Assembly: GCF_030247195.1 (NCBI RefSeq)
Contig: NC_080671.1
Location: 95,739,870 to 95,803,869, forward strand
DNA from: Topomyia yanbarensis
Lineage: Eukaryota > Arthropoda > Insecta > Diptera > Culicidae
Length of the DNA: 64,000 bases
Reading direction: 5' to 3'
Positions 1 through 11,708 of this stretch are shown here, one piece after another (positions within the stretch are counted from its first letter, which is position 1; every line of letters begins with the position of its first letter). The notes under the pieces were generated by a model. It did no database searches, had not been told where the DNA came from, and saw only the letters and a program-made list of their open reading frames with translations. Made by a program: the position numbers and the translations under genes.

Positions 1-2489
1 ACCATCATTGCTGCTTTTCTTCCTTCTCGCTGGAATCGATGTTGATCACAAAAATGCCAATCGCCATCGGTTCGTTTGACCGCCCGTCCATTCCGGTCCG
101 GCCGTTTGTCAGTTTCCAGTTCAATACCATCGCTAGCCGGTAGGTGGTTTTTCGGCAGGCTATCGCTTTATAACTTCATAGTATCCGATGGGATCTGTCT
201 CTCGGGCTGTACGAATGAAATGGGACACCAGTAGTAGCAGTGTTCGGATGCTGGTTCGATGTTGCTCAATGGTTGGAGGTTATCAGGTTGGACCCGGCGG
301 AAAGGTACACTGTTGTGTGTGAAGCTACTACACCTGCTGTCGATACATATTGATATTGCGTTTCAAAATAGCGCACATGTGCGGATGACGCGGTAGGATC
401 TGGCGGGAAATTGGCTGACAGAATGGCGGTTTCAAAATAGGGATCCTAACCAGTTTGGTAGTGAATTACGGGCTATCGCTAAAACTGTTTAGAGCCACAT
501 TTAGGCCGGTTATTGCAAAAGTTTTGTCATCCTATTGCGATACCTACATATTTCTTGCCGGTTATGATACTGATGCTGGATTAAAGGCTTTACATGACTC
601 CAAGTATTATAACAGCTAAAATATCTATTTCACGTTAAGATGGGACCGAAAAAAATCATATGAAACTGTTTCACTGATTTGAATAAACACTTAAGAGGCC
701 GTTTACATACCACGTTAACGGGACTCTTTATATTTAATCCCGTCCTTCCTATCCGCGGAAAAGCCTGTGTTATGGAATCTGTACTAGGGTGTCCCAAAAT
801 GACATCATGTTAAAAAAGTCATCGGGCTCACTTCTTAAATGAAAAGTTTGGGTAGCAGGACCACTTTCTTCTTTGGAGTGAATTTGTTAAAACGCTCCCT
901 ACTAGTGGCGAATTTTGATTTTTTTGTAAAATGGGCCGATTTTGGGTAAAATATCAAATTCATGCTTGTTGAAGTGCTCCTGAACTGTCTTAGATTTTTT
1001 TCAGAATTTTTTTATTTTTCTGGAGATCCAAATGGAGAAGTTTGGTTAATTAGTTTGTACAAATTGTGGATTATAAGAGTGGCAGAGCCTTTAAAAGTTG
1101 GTAAAAAGTTTAATTTTTGGTGTTTTTTCATTAGTTTTTCTTAAAAACTGGGTATTTACAAAATTTTAAAAATATAGGAAACAATTCAAATAGTTGAACC
1201 AAACATAGGGGCGTATTTTTGCTGAAGAAAGTGAATAGCTATTGCTAATGGGGTATGAGTGATTTAAGTTTTTGCTAGATAATCTTTTGATATTTTATGC
1301 TATTTATAAAAAATAACACTGTTCTACAAAATAAAACACCATAATCTGTACCTTTTGCTTAGTGACAAAGTTGCCATATTCATTGATTTTCTTTAATATT
1401 CTCAAAAAAAAATTCCTAATTCGTTGAATATTTGTTGTTATTGTTATTTTTCATTTACAAAACACAGAATTGATCATTGGCTTAGCTTAGCTTAAGTAGA
1501 CTGCACGTAGTTGCACATCGTGATTGACCGAATGAATAAAAATGCACAACGAACCAACAGAATGTTACTTGGGATAAATAAAGCATTCTCACTGTGCATG
1601 TTTACTGATTCAATACTTTAATAAACTGGTCAATAACGACGCCGACATCGACCAAGGCTATTCTCTACGAGAATGATGGGAAAGGAATTGTGTTAGTAGG
1701 CAAGGAAAAACATCAGGATATGTCTTGGTGGACAATACGATCTGGGCAGTACGCCCTATAAAACTCAAAAGGCTGGTGATCTCACACATGATGAATGGAA
1801 AGCGCTATCTAAAGACTGAGAACGGTTTCATATTAAACTTCGGTACATTTACGATAAAGCGGAATCTGTGAACAGCGGATGGGGTAGTAACTTCTTATTT
1901 TGTCTTATTTCCTTACTTAATTACTTTATTTTACCCAATAGGAGGAGGTGTCGAAATGCAAAACAAATCACCTTTATATCTTGGTTATCTTGCTCAAATA
2001 AATCGTAATGTTCCCTAAACATCAATAATTATTATAAAATATGAGCTAGTGCACATTCACACAAAGCATGCACATCCACACAAATCAAATCCACCCGCAC
2101 TTTTTTTGCCATTTTTACACGGATTACCGGTCAGCGATCACCAACCACTCACACCTTCTGCAACCAAGAAAAAAATTCATTTATGTTGAACTACTTTAAA
2201 AAAGTGCTGAAAACAAAAGTTGTTCTATTCTATTCTATTCTATTCTAACCCTTACACAGCCAGCATTGAAAAGCATCCTGGAAAACACCGCAGTTATTCT
2301 TTAGTGTTTTTCTTGTCAACATTAATATTTGAAGCATATTATGTGTAATTTGTCGCAAATATTAAAACGGCCAGGCCTACTGTGCAGAGTTGGGTTAAAA
2401 GGTGTTTCAAAACTATACGGCAATTAATTTATTCATTTAATGATTAATTTAACTAACGAATCGTTTTGAATCTTGAATGAGGAAGAAAC
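1..2489. other. AT-rich DNA without recognisable genes
   Basis: I see no convincing coding region, RNA gene or bounded mobile element here. Short open frames occur at random density for AT-rich DNA. The only clear structure is a short TTCTA microsatellite near 2222-2247. A fragment around 1630-1870 looks less AT-rich than its surroundings but has no continuous reading frame that I recognise. Confidence 0.5.
2222..2248. repeat. (TTCTA)n microsatellite
   Basis: About five tandem copies of the pentamer TTCTA are directly visible. Confidence 0.85.
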
Positions 2490-2504
2490 GTGGACAATAG
2501 AGAT

Positions 2505-2775
2505 GGTCGGGTTTCAATTTTTTCGAACCCGAACCCGACTCGAGCCCGAGCGCATGAAAATTTAAAAACCCGAACCCGACCCGAGCCCGAAATTATAAAA
2601 TTTGAAAAACCCGAACCCGACCCGAGCCCGAACATTTTAAAACTTAAAAACCCGAACCCGACCCGTACCCGAGAATGAAAATTTTGTAAAACCCGAACCC
2701 GACCCGACCCGAGAATTTTAAAATTTGAAAACCCGAACCCGACCCGAACCCGAAAATTTAAAATTTGAGAAGCCC
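2505..2775. repeat. Left subterminal CCCGAACCCGAC array
   Basis: Seven or so blocks of CCCGAACCCGACCCGA, spaced by AT-rich linkers such as AAAATTTAAAATTTGA with a period near 35-40 bp. In one frame this reads as repetitive 'PEPD/NPNPTR' peptides, which is a by-product of the repeat and not a protein. Clustered subterminal motifs in hAT elements often bind transposase; that role is inferred here. Confidence 0.8.
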
Positions 2776-3488
2776 GATCCGAATCCAACTTGCTAATACG
2801 GTGAATCAACCAAAGTTCTCGAAGATTTTTAATTCTAGGCACCCGATCTTGACCCTTGACTCATCTAAGAATAGTAGAATCACTCGAATCTGAAGTAGCA
2901 CCATACGCATTGAGTTATATCTGCATTTGGAAAAACAAATCACTACCGAGTAGAATCCGCATTTATATTAACTATTATTGAACGTCAAATTTGTAACGTG
3001 CTGAGAAACTTGATAAATCATTGATATCTTAACCGGAAATTAAGTTAAATCGGCGGCCAACTCATGGGGAAACAGAAAGCTTAATGGTCACAGTTTCCAA
3101 CAACCTTGCCCGTCGTAATTAACCAAAATTTCTGATTTTTTATCAGAATTAAGATTTTTTATCAGAAATTAAGCTATGGCAATTGGCAATTCGTATTCGA
3201 CAGTTTACATGACGTCACCCACGTTACTGGTTGGAACGGTCAAACCTGCATCGAAGGGTATCGATCATTTTCTGACGTTATGTTATGCTTCAGATTATAC
3301 GGTATGCGCGCCAATAGAGATGCTTCGACATCTCCAATGGAGCTCTCAGAACGACTCCAAACTTAAAAATCCGTTAATGGCTTCAACAGAACACACAAAA
3401 TTTTTGCGATCATTTCGTTAAGTTCGTGGAAATTCATGTATTTTCATGAAGGAATCCGGATCCTGCAACAGCTCAGCCCGGGAACAAT

Positions 3489-3550
3489 CTGACAGAAAGT
3501 GCTTGTATCATATATGTACCACTGATTTGATAATGGTGCTATTATCCCAT
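3489..3550. repeat. Dispersed repeat, copy also at 6984-7047 (inverted)
   Basis: About 60 bp around 'GTGCTTGTATCATATATG' inside the hAT interior matches, in reverse orientation, a segment near 6984-7047 outside the element. It may be part of an older MITE; its boundaries are not clear. Confidence 0.5.
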
Positions 3551-3877
3551 CACCATATTAGTGTCATGAACAACGAAACCTGGCGGAAGTGAAGCTAGGT
3601 TTAGGTCTGATGGAACAAAGACAGTTTCTAGAAAATAAATTTGGCCTAAACTATCTGCTTTTAAAAAAATAATGTGCCCTTTTTAAATTTGAGCTGCCAT
3701 AATGACACCAAAGTACCACCAAATTTATGAGTCCAAATCCTTATTTTTCCGTTACAGTTTATTGCAAGAATTGCAAGAAATCTTTATCATAAACCAATTT
3801 GATTATTAAACTTCCGTGAAGGCAGGTACAACCTATTTGTTTCATTTGACCAATTTAACAGTGCTTGCCTTATGTTT

Positions 3878-4698
3878 GTTTGGGGAACAAATGTACCCCA
3901 CAAAACCGTTTGCGTTAGTGTTTTGTCATGTGCACATAATTCAAAAAAAAAAATTATATCTTTTTTTAAAAGCAAAATATCGATACATAGTAAGCGAGAA
4001 ACTTGTGTAAAGTTGTAGGAGTTCCAACTCAGCCGAATAATAGTATCTATTATTTGGTATAACAAAGCACTATAGCAAAGTAACTAGAAAATGCGTTTGG
4101 ATCGTATTTTTTGCTTTTGCGGATGAAAGAGTCAAAATACATTCGTGAATATGATTTGTATATAGTATGCAAGACGCATCATTCGATTCGTTATCTTCTG
4201 CAGCCCAGGCTCTGGAACATACTTACTTTATATACACGTACAATGCACCGGCTCTACCTTTTTCTTCGACGCCTTCCTGTTTCATCTCTGTTACTGCATA
4301 TTGCTGTATTTTTAACGTTTGTATTGGCGTTTGGTTTTAAAAAAGCATCGAAATAAATATACTTTTTGACCGGTTTTTGAAAAAAAATTGTTCAAAAGGA
4401 AATTTAATAAGCTTTACAACGTCGTATAAATGGTCAAAATCGATTTGAAACTACCGGAGTTATAGCAATATGAAGAAAAAAAGAGAATGTTGACGTATTT
4501 TAAAGACTTGTTCTATACAAAATGAAATATTACCTAATTAAATTGCCAAAACAAGAATATTTTTAAACATGTTACTTTACGAATGATTTTAGAATAAAAC
4601 TGTCCAATTTAATTATAAATTTAATAAAAATTAGACATACTAGAGCGAGTTTCGTTCTGGGGTACGAATGTACCCCACAAAACCGTTTACGTAGAGAA
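3878..4698. repeat. Pair of about 40-bp direct repeats
   Basis: Near-identical segments containing 'ATGTACCCCACAAAACCG' occur at about 3878-3920 and 4657-4698, both inside the hAT element. The first and last few bases differ. Their origin is unknown. Confidence 0.6.
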
Positions 4699-5137
4699 AA
4701 AGTCGCCGCGGCCTAAGTATCGGTTTTAAAGTACTTGTAGAAATTTATATTCCATTATAGAAAGTTGAACCGATATTTTCCGATAAATTCCTGTTGACGT
4801 GGTTTATTATAACTATCATGAAAAATAATACGCAAAGAGATTTTAGATGTGAAACACGTATTGTTGAATGATCTTTCATCAATGTTCGTTTAAAAAATTA
4901 AATAATTCAGGCAGTTTGCGAATCTGAAGAGACGGAATTTTATGCTAGAATGAAAAAATACAATATTTGAGCACCAGAAAATACGACGAATTCTAGCGAT
5001 TCAGAGGTGCTAACATTTGGTACGGTTATATGTGTCATCCATTCGTATTTCGAAGCATAATTCACTATTACAAAAAGACTGCGTTTTGTGTATAGACGCA
5101 AACAGTGTCATGAAATGGATGGGTTGTTTTGTTCAAA

Positions 5138-5375
5138 CCCGAACCTGACCCGACCCCGATAATTCCTAATTTGAAAAACCCGAACCCGACCCGAGCCCGA
5201 AAGTTCAAAATTTCATAAACCCAGACCCGACCCGAACCCGAGAATTTGAAGTTTGAAAACCCGGAACCCGACCCGAACCCGAGAAGCTTAAATTTACAGA
5301 ACCCAAACCCGACCCGAAACCCGTCGGGTTCGGGTCGGGTCCGGGTTTCGGGTCCAAAAACCCGAACCCGACCAT
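5138..5375. repeat. Right subterminal CCCGAACCCGAC array
   Basis: Same motif and same strand orientation as the left array (a direct, not inverted, arrangement), except that the last 60 bp also contain the reverse-complement motif (TCGGGTTCGGGTCGGG), giving a local palindrome just before the right terminal repeat. Confidence 0.8.
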
Positions 5376-5388
5376 CTCTAGTGGACAA

Positions 5389-7458
5389 CCGTACCGACCG
5401 TTTCAGTTTATAGGATATTGGGATATATCGTTGGGAATGACTTGGCTAAGAAGGTTAATGTCACTCCTTTGGTCCTTGGGAATGGGTCAGAGGGATTTAC
5501 TCCTTGCCATGGCTAATAAGCCTAAGTTAAAGCGCCTTTACTCGCTCTGGTGCTGAAAGCAAAAGTTCTTCATTCAAGAACTCATTCCATAACTGTGCCA
5601 AAAGATAAACAAAACTTATGCACAGAGTGACTAGATTTATCTTTTTATTTTCACTGGATTCACTAAATGTTTTGGTAGGTTTTTAATATTGTTGGATTTG
5701 TAGGATTTTATGCCTAACAGAAGCGAAAAACTAGTTCTAGAGTCGGCGGCGCCCTATGGCAACAATAATGTGCAAAAAACATCGGCAGTCCCGCCTGATT
5801 TTCTGATAATCGGTAGCAGTCCTAAACTCGGTCTTGCTGGTCACCCTGTTTTTACGGAGGAGTGGATTGACATTTTGATGCAGTCCGGGGACAACTTGAC
5901 AGCTCCCATATATTGGACTCATAAGCAAATTTTGTGGTGATTTGGTGATGTCATGGCGGCTCGAATGGAACAAAATTTGAAACAGGCTCATCCCATTTAC
6001 AATTTTCCATATCTAAACAATAAACAATTTAAGCATTTCTAACATCAAATTTATTTCGCTGTTCACATTAGAAACTGTCCCCATTCCCCTATATCTAAAC
6101 AGAAACATAGATGCTATTTGGAATTTAAACAATCCGAAAGAAAATAATCGATTTTCGGAAATACAAGAAGATTACTTTCAAAATCGAGCCACTACCACTT
6201 ATGTTGGGATTTCCGAAAATCTTCCGAAACTAATCAACATCTAAAGAATGAAATCCTCCGGTAGAGCCGAGTGAAATGCTAAAATAACTCTGAAGGGATC
6301 CATACCAAAACCATCGCAACATCTTCCGGACAGAATTATTGCAAAAGTCGAACAAAACTCTGGCCGGAGTCGAACAAAATTTTACATTCCTGGCAGCATT
6401 CTTGCTGAAACCGAGCACTGCCGGTTTGCTGCCAGAATTCTGATAAAAGCACACAAATTTTATTCAAAACCAATTTTGCTAAATGTGTAGAAAATCCTAC
6501 ATATATTGTTTATTCTCCCGATCAAAATATTAGAATTCTTGACCTTCTTAATGAACTTGAATCAAGACATCGCATGTTCACGAATTGTTAAGCTTGGTGA
6601 TTTACTTTCATTGGCCAGAATGTTTTCATTTATGTTTCATTTATATTGGTGTTCTATTTATATGGTTTTATATTTACCGATTACAAACTTCACACAACAA
6701 GAAAACCAAAACATTTTTAGGAAGGAAGAGAGCCGGTTGCTAAAAAACAACGACTTCCAGCTAAATTTATAATAAGATTTATGTAACTTTGCTGACGGTT
6801 TCCAATCAGGAATAAATTTGTTCTCTAATAATGGCTTTCTTTATCCACATTTTAGAATACGCTTTTTCTAAATGTTGTTCTAGCCGCATTGACGGCGTTC
6901 ATAACACACGCAACGAAGCACGCTTTTCTCTTGAAACTTTTTCGTGTTGTTGTTCGTGGTACTCGTACAGAGAAGGCATACTAGTGCCACCATCAAATTG
7001 GTGGTACATATATGAAACAAGCACTATCTGTCAAGTTGTCACTGGGTTGTTTTGATGCGAGAGGCCCCAGCAGAGCTGCCAGATGATATTGTTGAAAAGC
7101 TTGTTGTAACAAAATCTGTATTTGTCTGTATTTAATGAAGAAAAAGAATTTTGATAATTGATGAGCATTCATAAGTTTGAAATAATGTCTTTAATAAACT
7201 CAAGCATTAAAAGGAAATTTAAAATTATTGCTTTGACATAATCTGTGTATTTACCGGTTCCAAATTTTGAACATGGAAAATGTTATGGTTCATTTCACAA
7301 TAATTTATTGAAGAAAGTACCATTGTTAATGAAAACGGCTGCAGAAAGGGTCCACCAAATGGCTGTCAATTTTTTTTATGAAATCAGTACTGTGTATTGA
7401 AAATCTGCATTCTGTGTCAGGTCTGCATCCGCGCGGTATGCAACCGGCTTTCCACTGA
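5389..7458. other. Unassigned DNA
   Basis: No supported gene. The segment 6984-7047 is the inverted copy of the dispersed repeat at 3489-3550. A weak inverted structure with repeated 'GGCAGCA/GCTGCC' lies near 6330-6450. The open frames at 5710-5940 and 6831-7055 show no domain I know. Confidence 0.4.
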
Positions 7459-7600
7459 GACGTCTAAAAAATTGTTTCAAAATCGTTCAACACGAGTCCA
7501 ACGATGGACGTTTGTTGAACGGTTATTTGGACGTTGTCCAAATTGGTCCAACGAACGTCCTTTATTGGACGATTTTGAAACCAACCGCTCTTAGACGGTT
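7459..7600. mobile_element. Short palindromic MITE
   Basis: Imperfect inverted repeat: the left arm has CGTCTAA then GTTTCAAAATCGT, and the right arm carries the complement ACGATTTTGAAACC then TTAGACGG. The middle is made of GGACGTT/AACGTCC-like words. About 142 bp, non-coding. No target duplication is clear. Confidence 0.6.
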
Positions 7601-7961
7601 GTTTGCCTATCGGTAATTGATCATTGTATGAAATACCTTAACCTCACAAATTTGACAAGTGCTGGTCCTTTTGTTTAGAGTTTGTACTTAACAAATTTGG
7701 ATTCCATTAAAATAAGCTTAGTGCTAATAATTAATTGCCAAGAAAATTTAGAGCACAACTACTTACTGATTCAGAGAACCCTAGAAGTAATTGATAAACA
7801 AATAATTAGTTCACTTATTAGATCTTTCATATACAGTTTCCCACAGTAGGGAATAGCACAATTTAATTGAAAGGCGCTCTAGACAACATTTATACTTCCA
7901 AAAACATGGTTCCCAATGTATTTCAAATGCTTCCCAATATATCATTTTTAGAATACGAATA

Positions 7962-8165
7962 CAGTCGTCCAGTTAAAGAGCGCTTTAACTTGACCGCTTT
8001 TTAGTTGGACCTCCGCTAGTTGGACCATTGTCCAACTAAAAAGCATCTGAACGCCAAAATCTCATGTCAAATTTACTTTGACAATCTTTCTAACAATCTT
8101 TTACACTGCCGTCTTCTTTGGAGAGTTATTGACATTTGTCAGTCGGTCCAACTAGTGAATCCCAT
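7962..8165 (-). mobile_element. Tc1/mariner-like MITE, truncated copy
   Basis: Starts with TA then CAGTCGTCC and shares its interior with the complete MITE at 9734-10011 in opposite orientation, including 'TTTTTAGTTGGAC' and 'TTGGACCATTGTCCAACT'. The far terminal repeat is missing. Confidence 0.65.
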
Positions 8166-8303
8166 GATAGGACCACCACCTGTCACATTTAATGCATAAC
8201 GTCACTGTGCAGTGACCAATAATGGGGGGCCACAGCATAAAACCAAGCCGCAACTTTTGCATGCAATCTTCCATGCAAAAAAACTTTGTCAAGAAATGCA
8301 CTA

Positions 8304-8473
8304 TCTCGGTAAAGTTCAGCCGGAAATGAGCCGGAATTCCGGCTGGTTCCAGTTAGTATTCCGGCTTCAGTGACACAACCGATTCTAACTAGAATCGGTT
8401 GTGTCACTGGAGCCGGAATGCAAGCTGGAACATGCCGGAATTCCGGCTCATTACCGACTGAACTTTACTGGGA
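8304..8473. mobile_element. Near-perfect palindromic MITE with TA ends
   Basis: Two arms of about 80 bp are almost exact reverse complements, meeting near 8389 (CGATTCTAACTAGAATCG). Outer ends are TCTCGGTAAAGTTCAG on the left and its near complement on the right, bracketed by TA on both sides, which fits a Tc1/mariner-type insertion. Non-coding. Confidence 0.75.
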
Positions 8474-8508
8474 TATATTCCACTCGTTTGCCGATTTCAA
8501 TCAAACCT

Positions 8509-8764
8509 CGACAAACATGTCAAATGGTCCTAAGTGCAAATGAGAGCCTCTCTATGTTTACTTTCTCTTTCGATTATTACGGTGTAAAAAACATAAAACT
8601 TTTCAATATTGTTACAGGATATATCGAAAAACGTTGATTTCGACTAGTATATTAAGCTAAGAGTTAATTAACAAACGTATGAACGGACGAGTTATTAGCG
8701 AAAGAGAAAGTAAACAAAGAAAAACTGTCATTTTCACTTAGGACCATTTGACATGTTTGGTTAG
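8509..8764. mobile_element. MITE with about 65-bp inverted ends
   Basis: Left arm 8509-8573 and right arm 8699-8764 are inverted copies; both include 'ACATGTCAAATGGTCCTAAG' and 'GTTTACTTTCTCTTTCG'. About 256 bp in total with a unique centre. Target duplication not identified. Confidence 0.7.
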
Positions 8765-8904
8765 AAATATTGGTGGAAGTCAAGTCGGATACAGGTGTGG
8801 ACATTTTTTTCTGTGTGTGAGTGATTATTAACTAAGCGGAACATTTTTTAATCATATTTAAACTAGGAATAATTAGATAGAGGGATTCAATTTTAGTAAG
8901 ATTA

Positions 8905-8915
8905 GGGGGGGGGGG
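8905..8915. repeat. G homopolymer (11)
   Basis: Eleven consecutive G on the plus strand in AT-rich surroundings. Confidence 0.9.
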
Positions 8916-9036
8916 AGTTAATTAGAGATTATTTTTAGGAGTAGTAGTACTGTTAGGCGTTTCTTAACGAGTTACATATAGAGCAACTAAAACTAGAAAA
9001 GACAGAGGGCACATACGTTTTGGGATATAGGTGACA

Positions 9037-9049
9037 GGGGGGGGGGGGG
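9037..9049. repeat. G homopolymer (13)
   Basis: Thirteen consecutive G, upstream of the dispersed repeat at 9232-9345. The related copy near 43194 is also preceded by a G run. Confidence 0.9.
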
Positions 9050-9231
9050 TGAATTATCGGTAAGGATTAGAGACTCGCACAGTCTTCATCAGGAAGCATC
9101 ATGTATTGGGACGTCGGGCGGTCTTCCTCACGCCGGCTGGGGTTTCTCCAGATGATTTTGCAGCACGGTTCAGATGCGGATCGGCAACACACCGCGTTAC
9201 GTGTGTGATGTTTGTGCTGTAGGTCCCGTGT

Positions 9232-9345
9232 TTGGCGCCCTAATCTCAAATGCGACCACAGTCCCAACTAAAAATATATTTAAAATGACCGTTGAAGCGG
9301 ACGGAGAATTGTATTCGAGTGTTTTGTCCGCTAGTCTGTGGTTAT
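9232..9345 (+). repeat. Dispersed repeat, copy A
   Basis: Shares about 65 bp of near identity, then weaker similarity, with 43194-43305. Both contain 'TAATCTCAAATGCG', 'CCACAGTCCCAACT' and 'AAATATATTTAAAATGACCG'. The second copy begins CAGTGGCGCC, which resembles a transposon end. The family is not recognised. Confidence 0.6.
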
Positions 9346-9733
9346 GTTGTTGAAACAGATAATTGGAACTATTTTCTATCCAAATGCACTATCCGCGACC
9401 TCGCATTCCTCTCTTGTGTTCGATGCAAACTAAACTTTTATTTCACTTTTCAACTATTTTAACTCCAAAAACACTATCAAAATTTGATTTTTGTTTTCAA
9501 TTGAAAGCACACGATATCTTCCAGAATTGATCATTAACAAGCCAAGAGATAAATCAAGTAAATAAAAGTATTTTTCTAATTAAATTTTCGTATTCCTTCC
9601 AATAAGCACGGTTGCTGGTGAATATGTTTTGTGATTCGGGTCAAATATCCTAAAGTAGCTAAAGATCTCGCCAAATGCAACACAAAACAATGTTAATAAA
9701 TATTGTATACCATCAAAATATTGATTCCATCTA

Positions 9734-10011
9734 CAGTCGTGATTCGCTGGTTGGGCCACAGCCTTGTCCAACTAACGAATTTGATTTGCTAGTTGGACCG
9801 TCAGACAAATGTCAAAAACTCTCCAGAAGAGATATTGACAGTGTAAATGCATCTGTTCACATCTCTAAATATTGTCAGATTGATTGGCAAAGTAAATTTG
9901 ACATAAGATTTTGGCATTCAGATGCTTTTTAGTTGGACAATGGTCCAACTAGCGGAGGTCCAACTAAAAAGCGGTCTAGTTAAAAAGTGTCCAACCATCG
10001 AATCACGACTG
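9734..10011. mobile_element. Tc1/mariner (pogo-like?) MITE, complete
   Basis: 278 bp with 21-bp terminal inverted repeats (CAGTCGTGATTCGCTGGTTG and its complement; 20 of 21 bases match) and TA on both sides (9732-9733, 10012-10013). TA duplication is the hallmark of Tc1/mariner insertion. The pogo-like assignment rests only on the terminal CAGT and the TTGGAC words, so it is tentative. No coding capacity. Confidence 0.85.
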
Positions 10012-10259
10012 TATTTACGTCGCTTATCACTCTATTCCCTGATGCCAAATCAAACCCACATTGACCCCTTTGGGTACCTTCAACGGACTCGCAAGCTTCG
10101 GGAAAATGATAAAGTTTCTGATTTGAATCCATATCTGCTTCTCAGAAATGTTTTACTCGACTTTCTCAAATCGAGTCTCGAATGAAAGCTACAGCGTCTC
10201 TATTGAAAACTCAGTCGATAGAGATGTTTCGTGTCAGCTTGAAGTCGCATAAAACCATC

Positions 10260-11465
10260 GTTGGTGTACGGTACAGGCAGAAAAGGGTACTTCTAAGAAT
10301 GATAAGAAAAATAATAGGGGCAGCTAAATCTTCATATTGACGGTTTTTAGGAAGCTGTACTACCACTTCCACGAGTAGTTATTTTTGGAAGACCTCGAAG
10401 AGACACCTTCTGGCATTTACAACGCAGTTTAGGAAAGAGAATGTTTCTCCTCTATCTATTGCTTCTAGGCACAGCAGAAGATGTCTTCTGGGGTTCATCA
10501 GAGTCGCCTTCTTTAGTAGACAAGTTAGTGTAGATTTCTGTAGAGACCGCTAGCGCAGCTATCTGTAGCATTTCTGCGAAAGATCGCTTAGACCGTCCCT
10601 GTAGGGAACGTTTCAGTTTCTCCTAGCGCTGTTTGTACGCGGGACATATCAAGAGATCGTGTAGATTTCCCTCACAGTAGAGACACTTTTCAACATCCCT
10701 TCCACAGAATTCATCCACATGATTCCCATTGCACTTCCCACAATGAACCTTATTGCTACAAGGGGAGGCTGTGTATCCCAGTTGTTTTCAATTAGTGCAG
10801 TTTATGACCTGCGGCACAAAAGACGAACAGGCAGACGAAACTTGTCAAAGACGAGCTCATTAGGTAGGGCTGACCCGGCGAGGGTCACCCGATAGGAGTC
10901 TGAGTTGACATATGTCCTCTTTCCGTCAGCTGCGACTGAAGCTGAATGCAATCGTTTGCATTCCAGTATCTTCACTGACTGAAGCATGGGGTCTTTAAAA
11001 CAACCAACCCGATGTGACCCCAGCAGACCCTCGCAATTCACACTCCAATCGGAGACTACTCCGCAGACTTCAACCCTGTTAGCTGGTATATACACTCTGT
11101 ACTGCTTCGTAAAGGGCCCGTAGCCAGCAATATCGTTTGCATGATCCAAACTATTTACCACCACCCGAAGCTTATCAGGGTGAATTTTCGATATTTTTGT
11201 CACGGCCGAATATCGTTCCGTCATAACTCGAGAAATCTGCATTAAATTAAAACACTTATTGTCTTTGGGCCGGAAGAAGATCACAAAGGGTCCGATGGCC
11301 GAGCTTGGATATACTATGAGCCAGGGAGCCGGTTTTGTTTCAACATCCGTCTCACCATGAGATGAACCATTTTCAGAGAAGTCATTTTTGCACGGGTCTA
11401 CTGCCCAGTGCACGTTGGTAGGAAACGTAAAATAATAACGGTACTTAACTTGTATATATAACGGT
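10260..11465 (-). pseudogene. I-clade LINE gag (ORF1) relic
   Basis: Reading the minus strand, a long frame (start near 11400, running to 10802) matches the ORF1 of the I-clade LINE at 20.8-21.6 kb in this window. Shared blocks include 'ERYSAVT', 'PDKLRVVV', 'YRVYIP', 'ILECKRLHS' and 'LAGSALP'. After a frameshift near 10825 it continues into a zinc-knuckle region (about 10800-10650): the first knuckle has a stop in place of its second Cys and Tyr for His, while the next two keep their CCHC residues. Gag of this class is an RNA-binding protein that packages the LINE transcript. No endonuclease or reverse transcriptase follows, so this is a 5' fragment. The hAT MITE at 11474 adjoins its 5' side. 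Confidence 0.75.
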
Positions 11466-11473
11466 ATCCAGAC

Positions 11474-11700
11474 CAGGGTTACCATATTCACAGATTTTTT
11501 TTCACAATTTTTGATCACAGATTCTTTTTCACAGATGACAGATTTTTGGCATTTTGTTCAAAATTGCGCAGATTTTCACAGATTTTTAGAAATATTATTA
11601 TTTATCACAGATTTTTTGTAAATTTATCACAGATTTTCACATATCACAGATGGTAAAAAGATTTTTTGATCGAAACACAGATTTCAATGTGGCATGCCTG
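11474..11700. mobile_element. hAT-type MITE with CACAGATTTT array
   Basis: 227 bp between perfect 8-bp direct repeats ATCCAGAC (11466-11473, 11701-11708). Ends are CAGGGTTACCATATT on the left and CAGGCATGCCACATT read inward from the right, 11 of 15 identical. The interior is little more than about nine copies of TCACAGATTTT; that motif already appears next to the left terminal repeat. The duplication has T at position 2 and A at position 7, the hAT preference. Confidence 0.8.
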
Positions 11701-11708
11701 ATCCAGAC

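Larger units (their letters stand above)
2498..5380. mobile_element. hAT-type element, non-autonomous, 2883 bp
   Basis: The ends form an inverted repeat: the left end reads TAGAGATGGTCGGGTT and the right end is its reverse complement. The element is flanked by perfect 8-bp direct repeats GTGGACAA (2490-2497 and 5381-5388), matching the hAT target-duplication pattern nTnnnnAn. Both subterminal regions (about 2505-2775 and 5138-5375) hold arrays built from CCCGAACCCGACCCGA blocks separated by short A/T-rich spacers; the same motif begins inside the terminal repeat. The interior (about 2800-5100) has no frame long enough for a transposase, so it probably needs an enzyme supplied elsewhere. Seen: ends, duplication and arrays. 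Known: hAT elements make 8-bp duplications. Inferred: the family assignment. Confidence 0.85.

Noticed and set aside
2505..2775. CRISPR-like spaced repeats
   Set aside because: Short, near-identical AT-rich spacers, animal DNA, and the array lies inside a transposon end.
2453..2842. 129-codon minus-strand frame and its 62-codon plus-strand partner
   Set aside because: Produced by the CCCGAACCCGAC array of a hAT element; same for 5068-5388.
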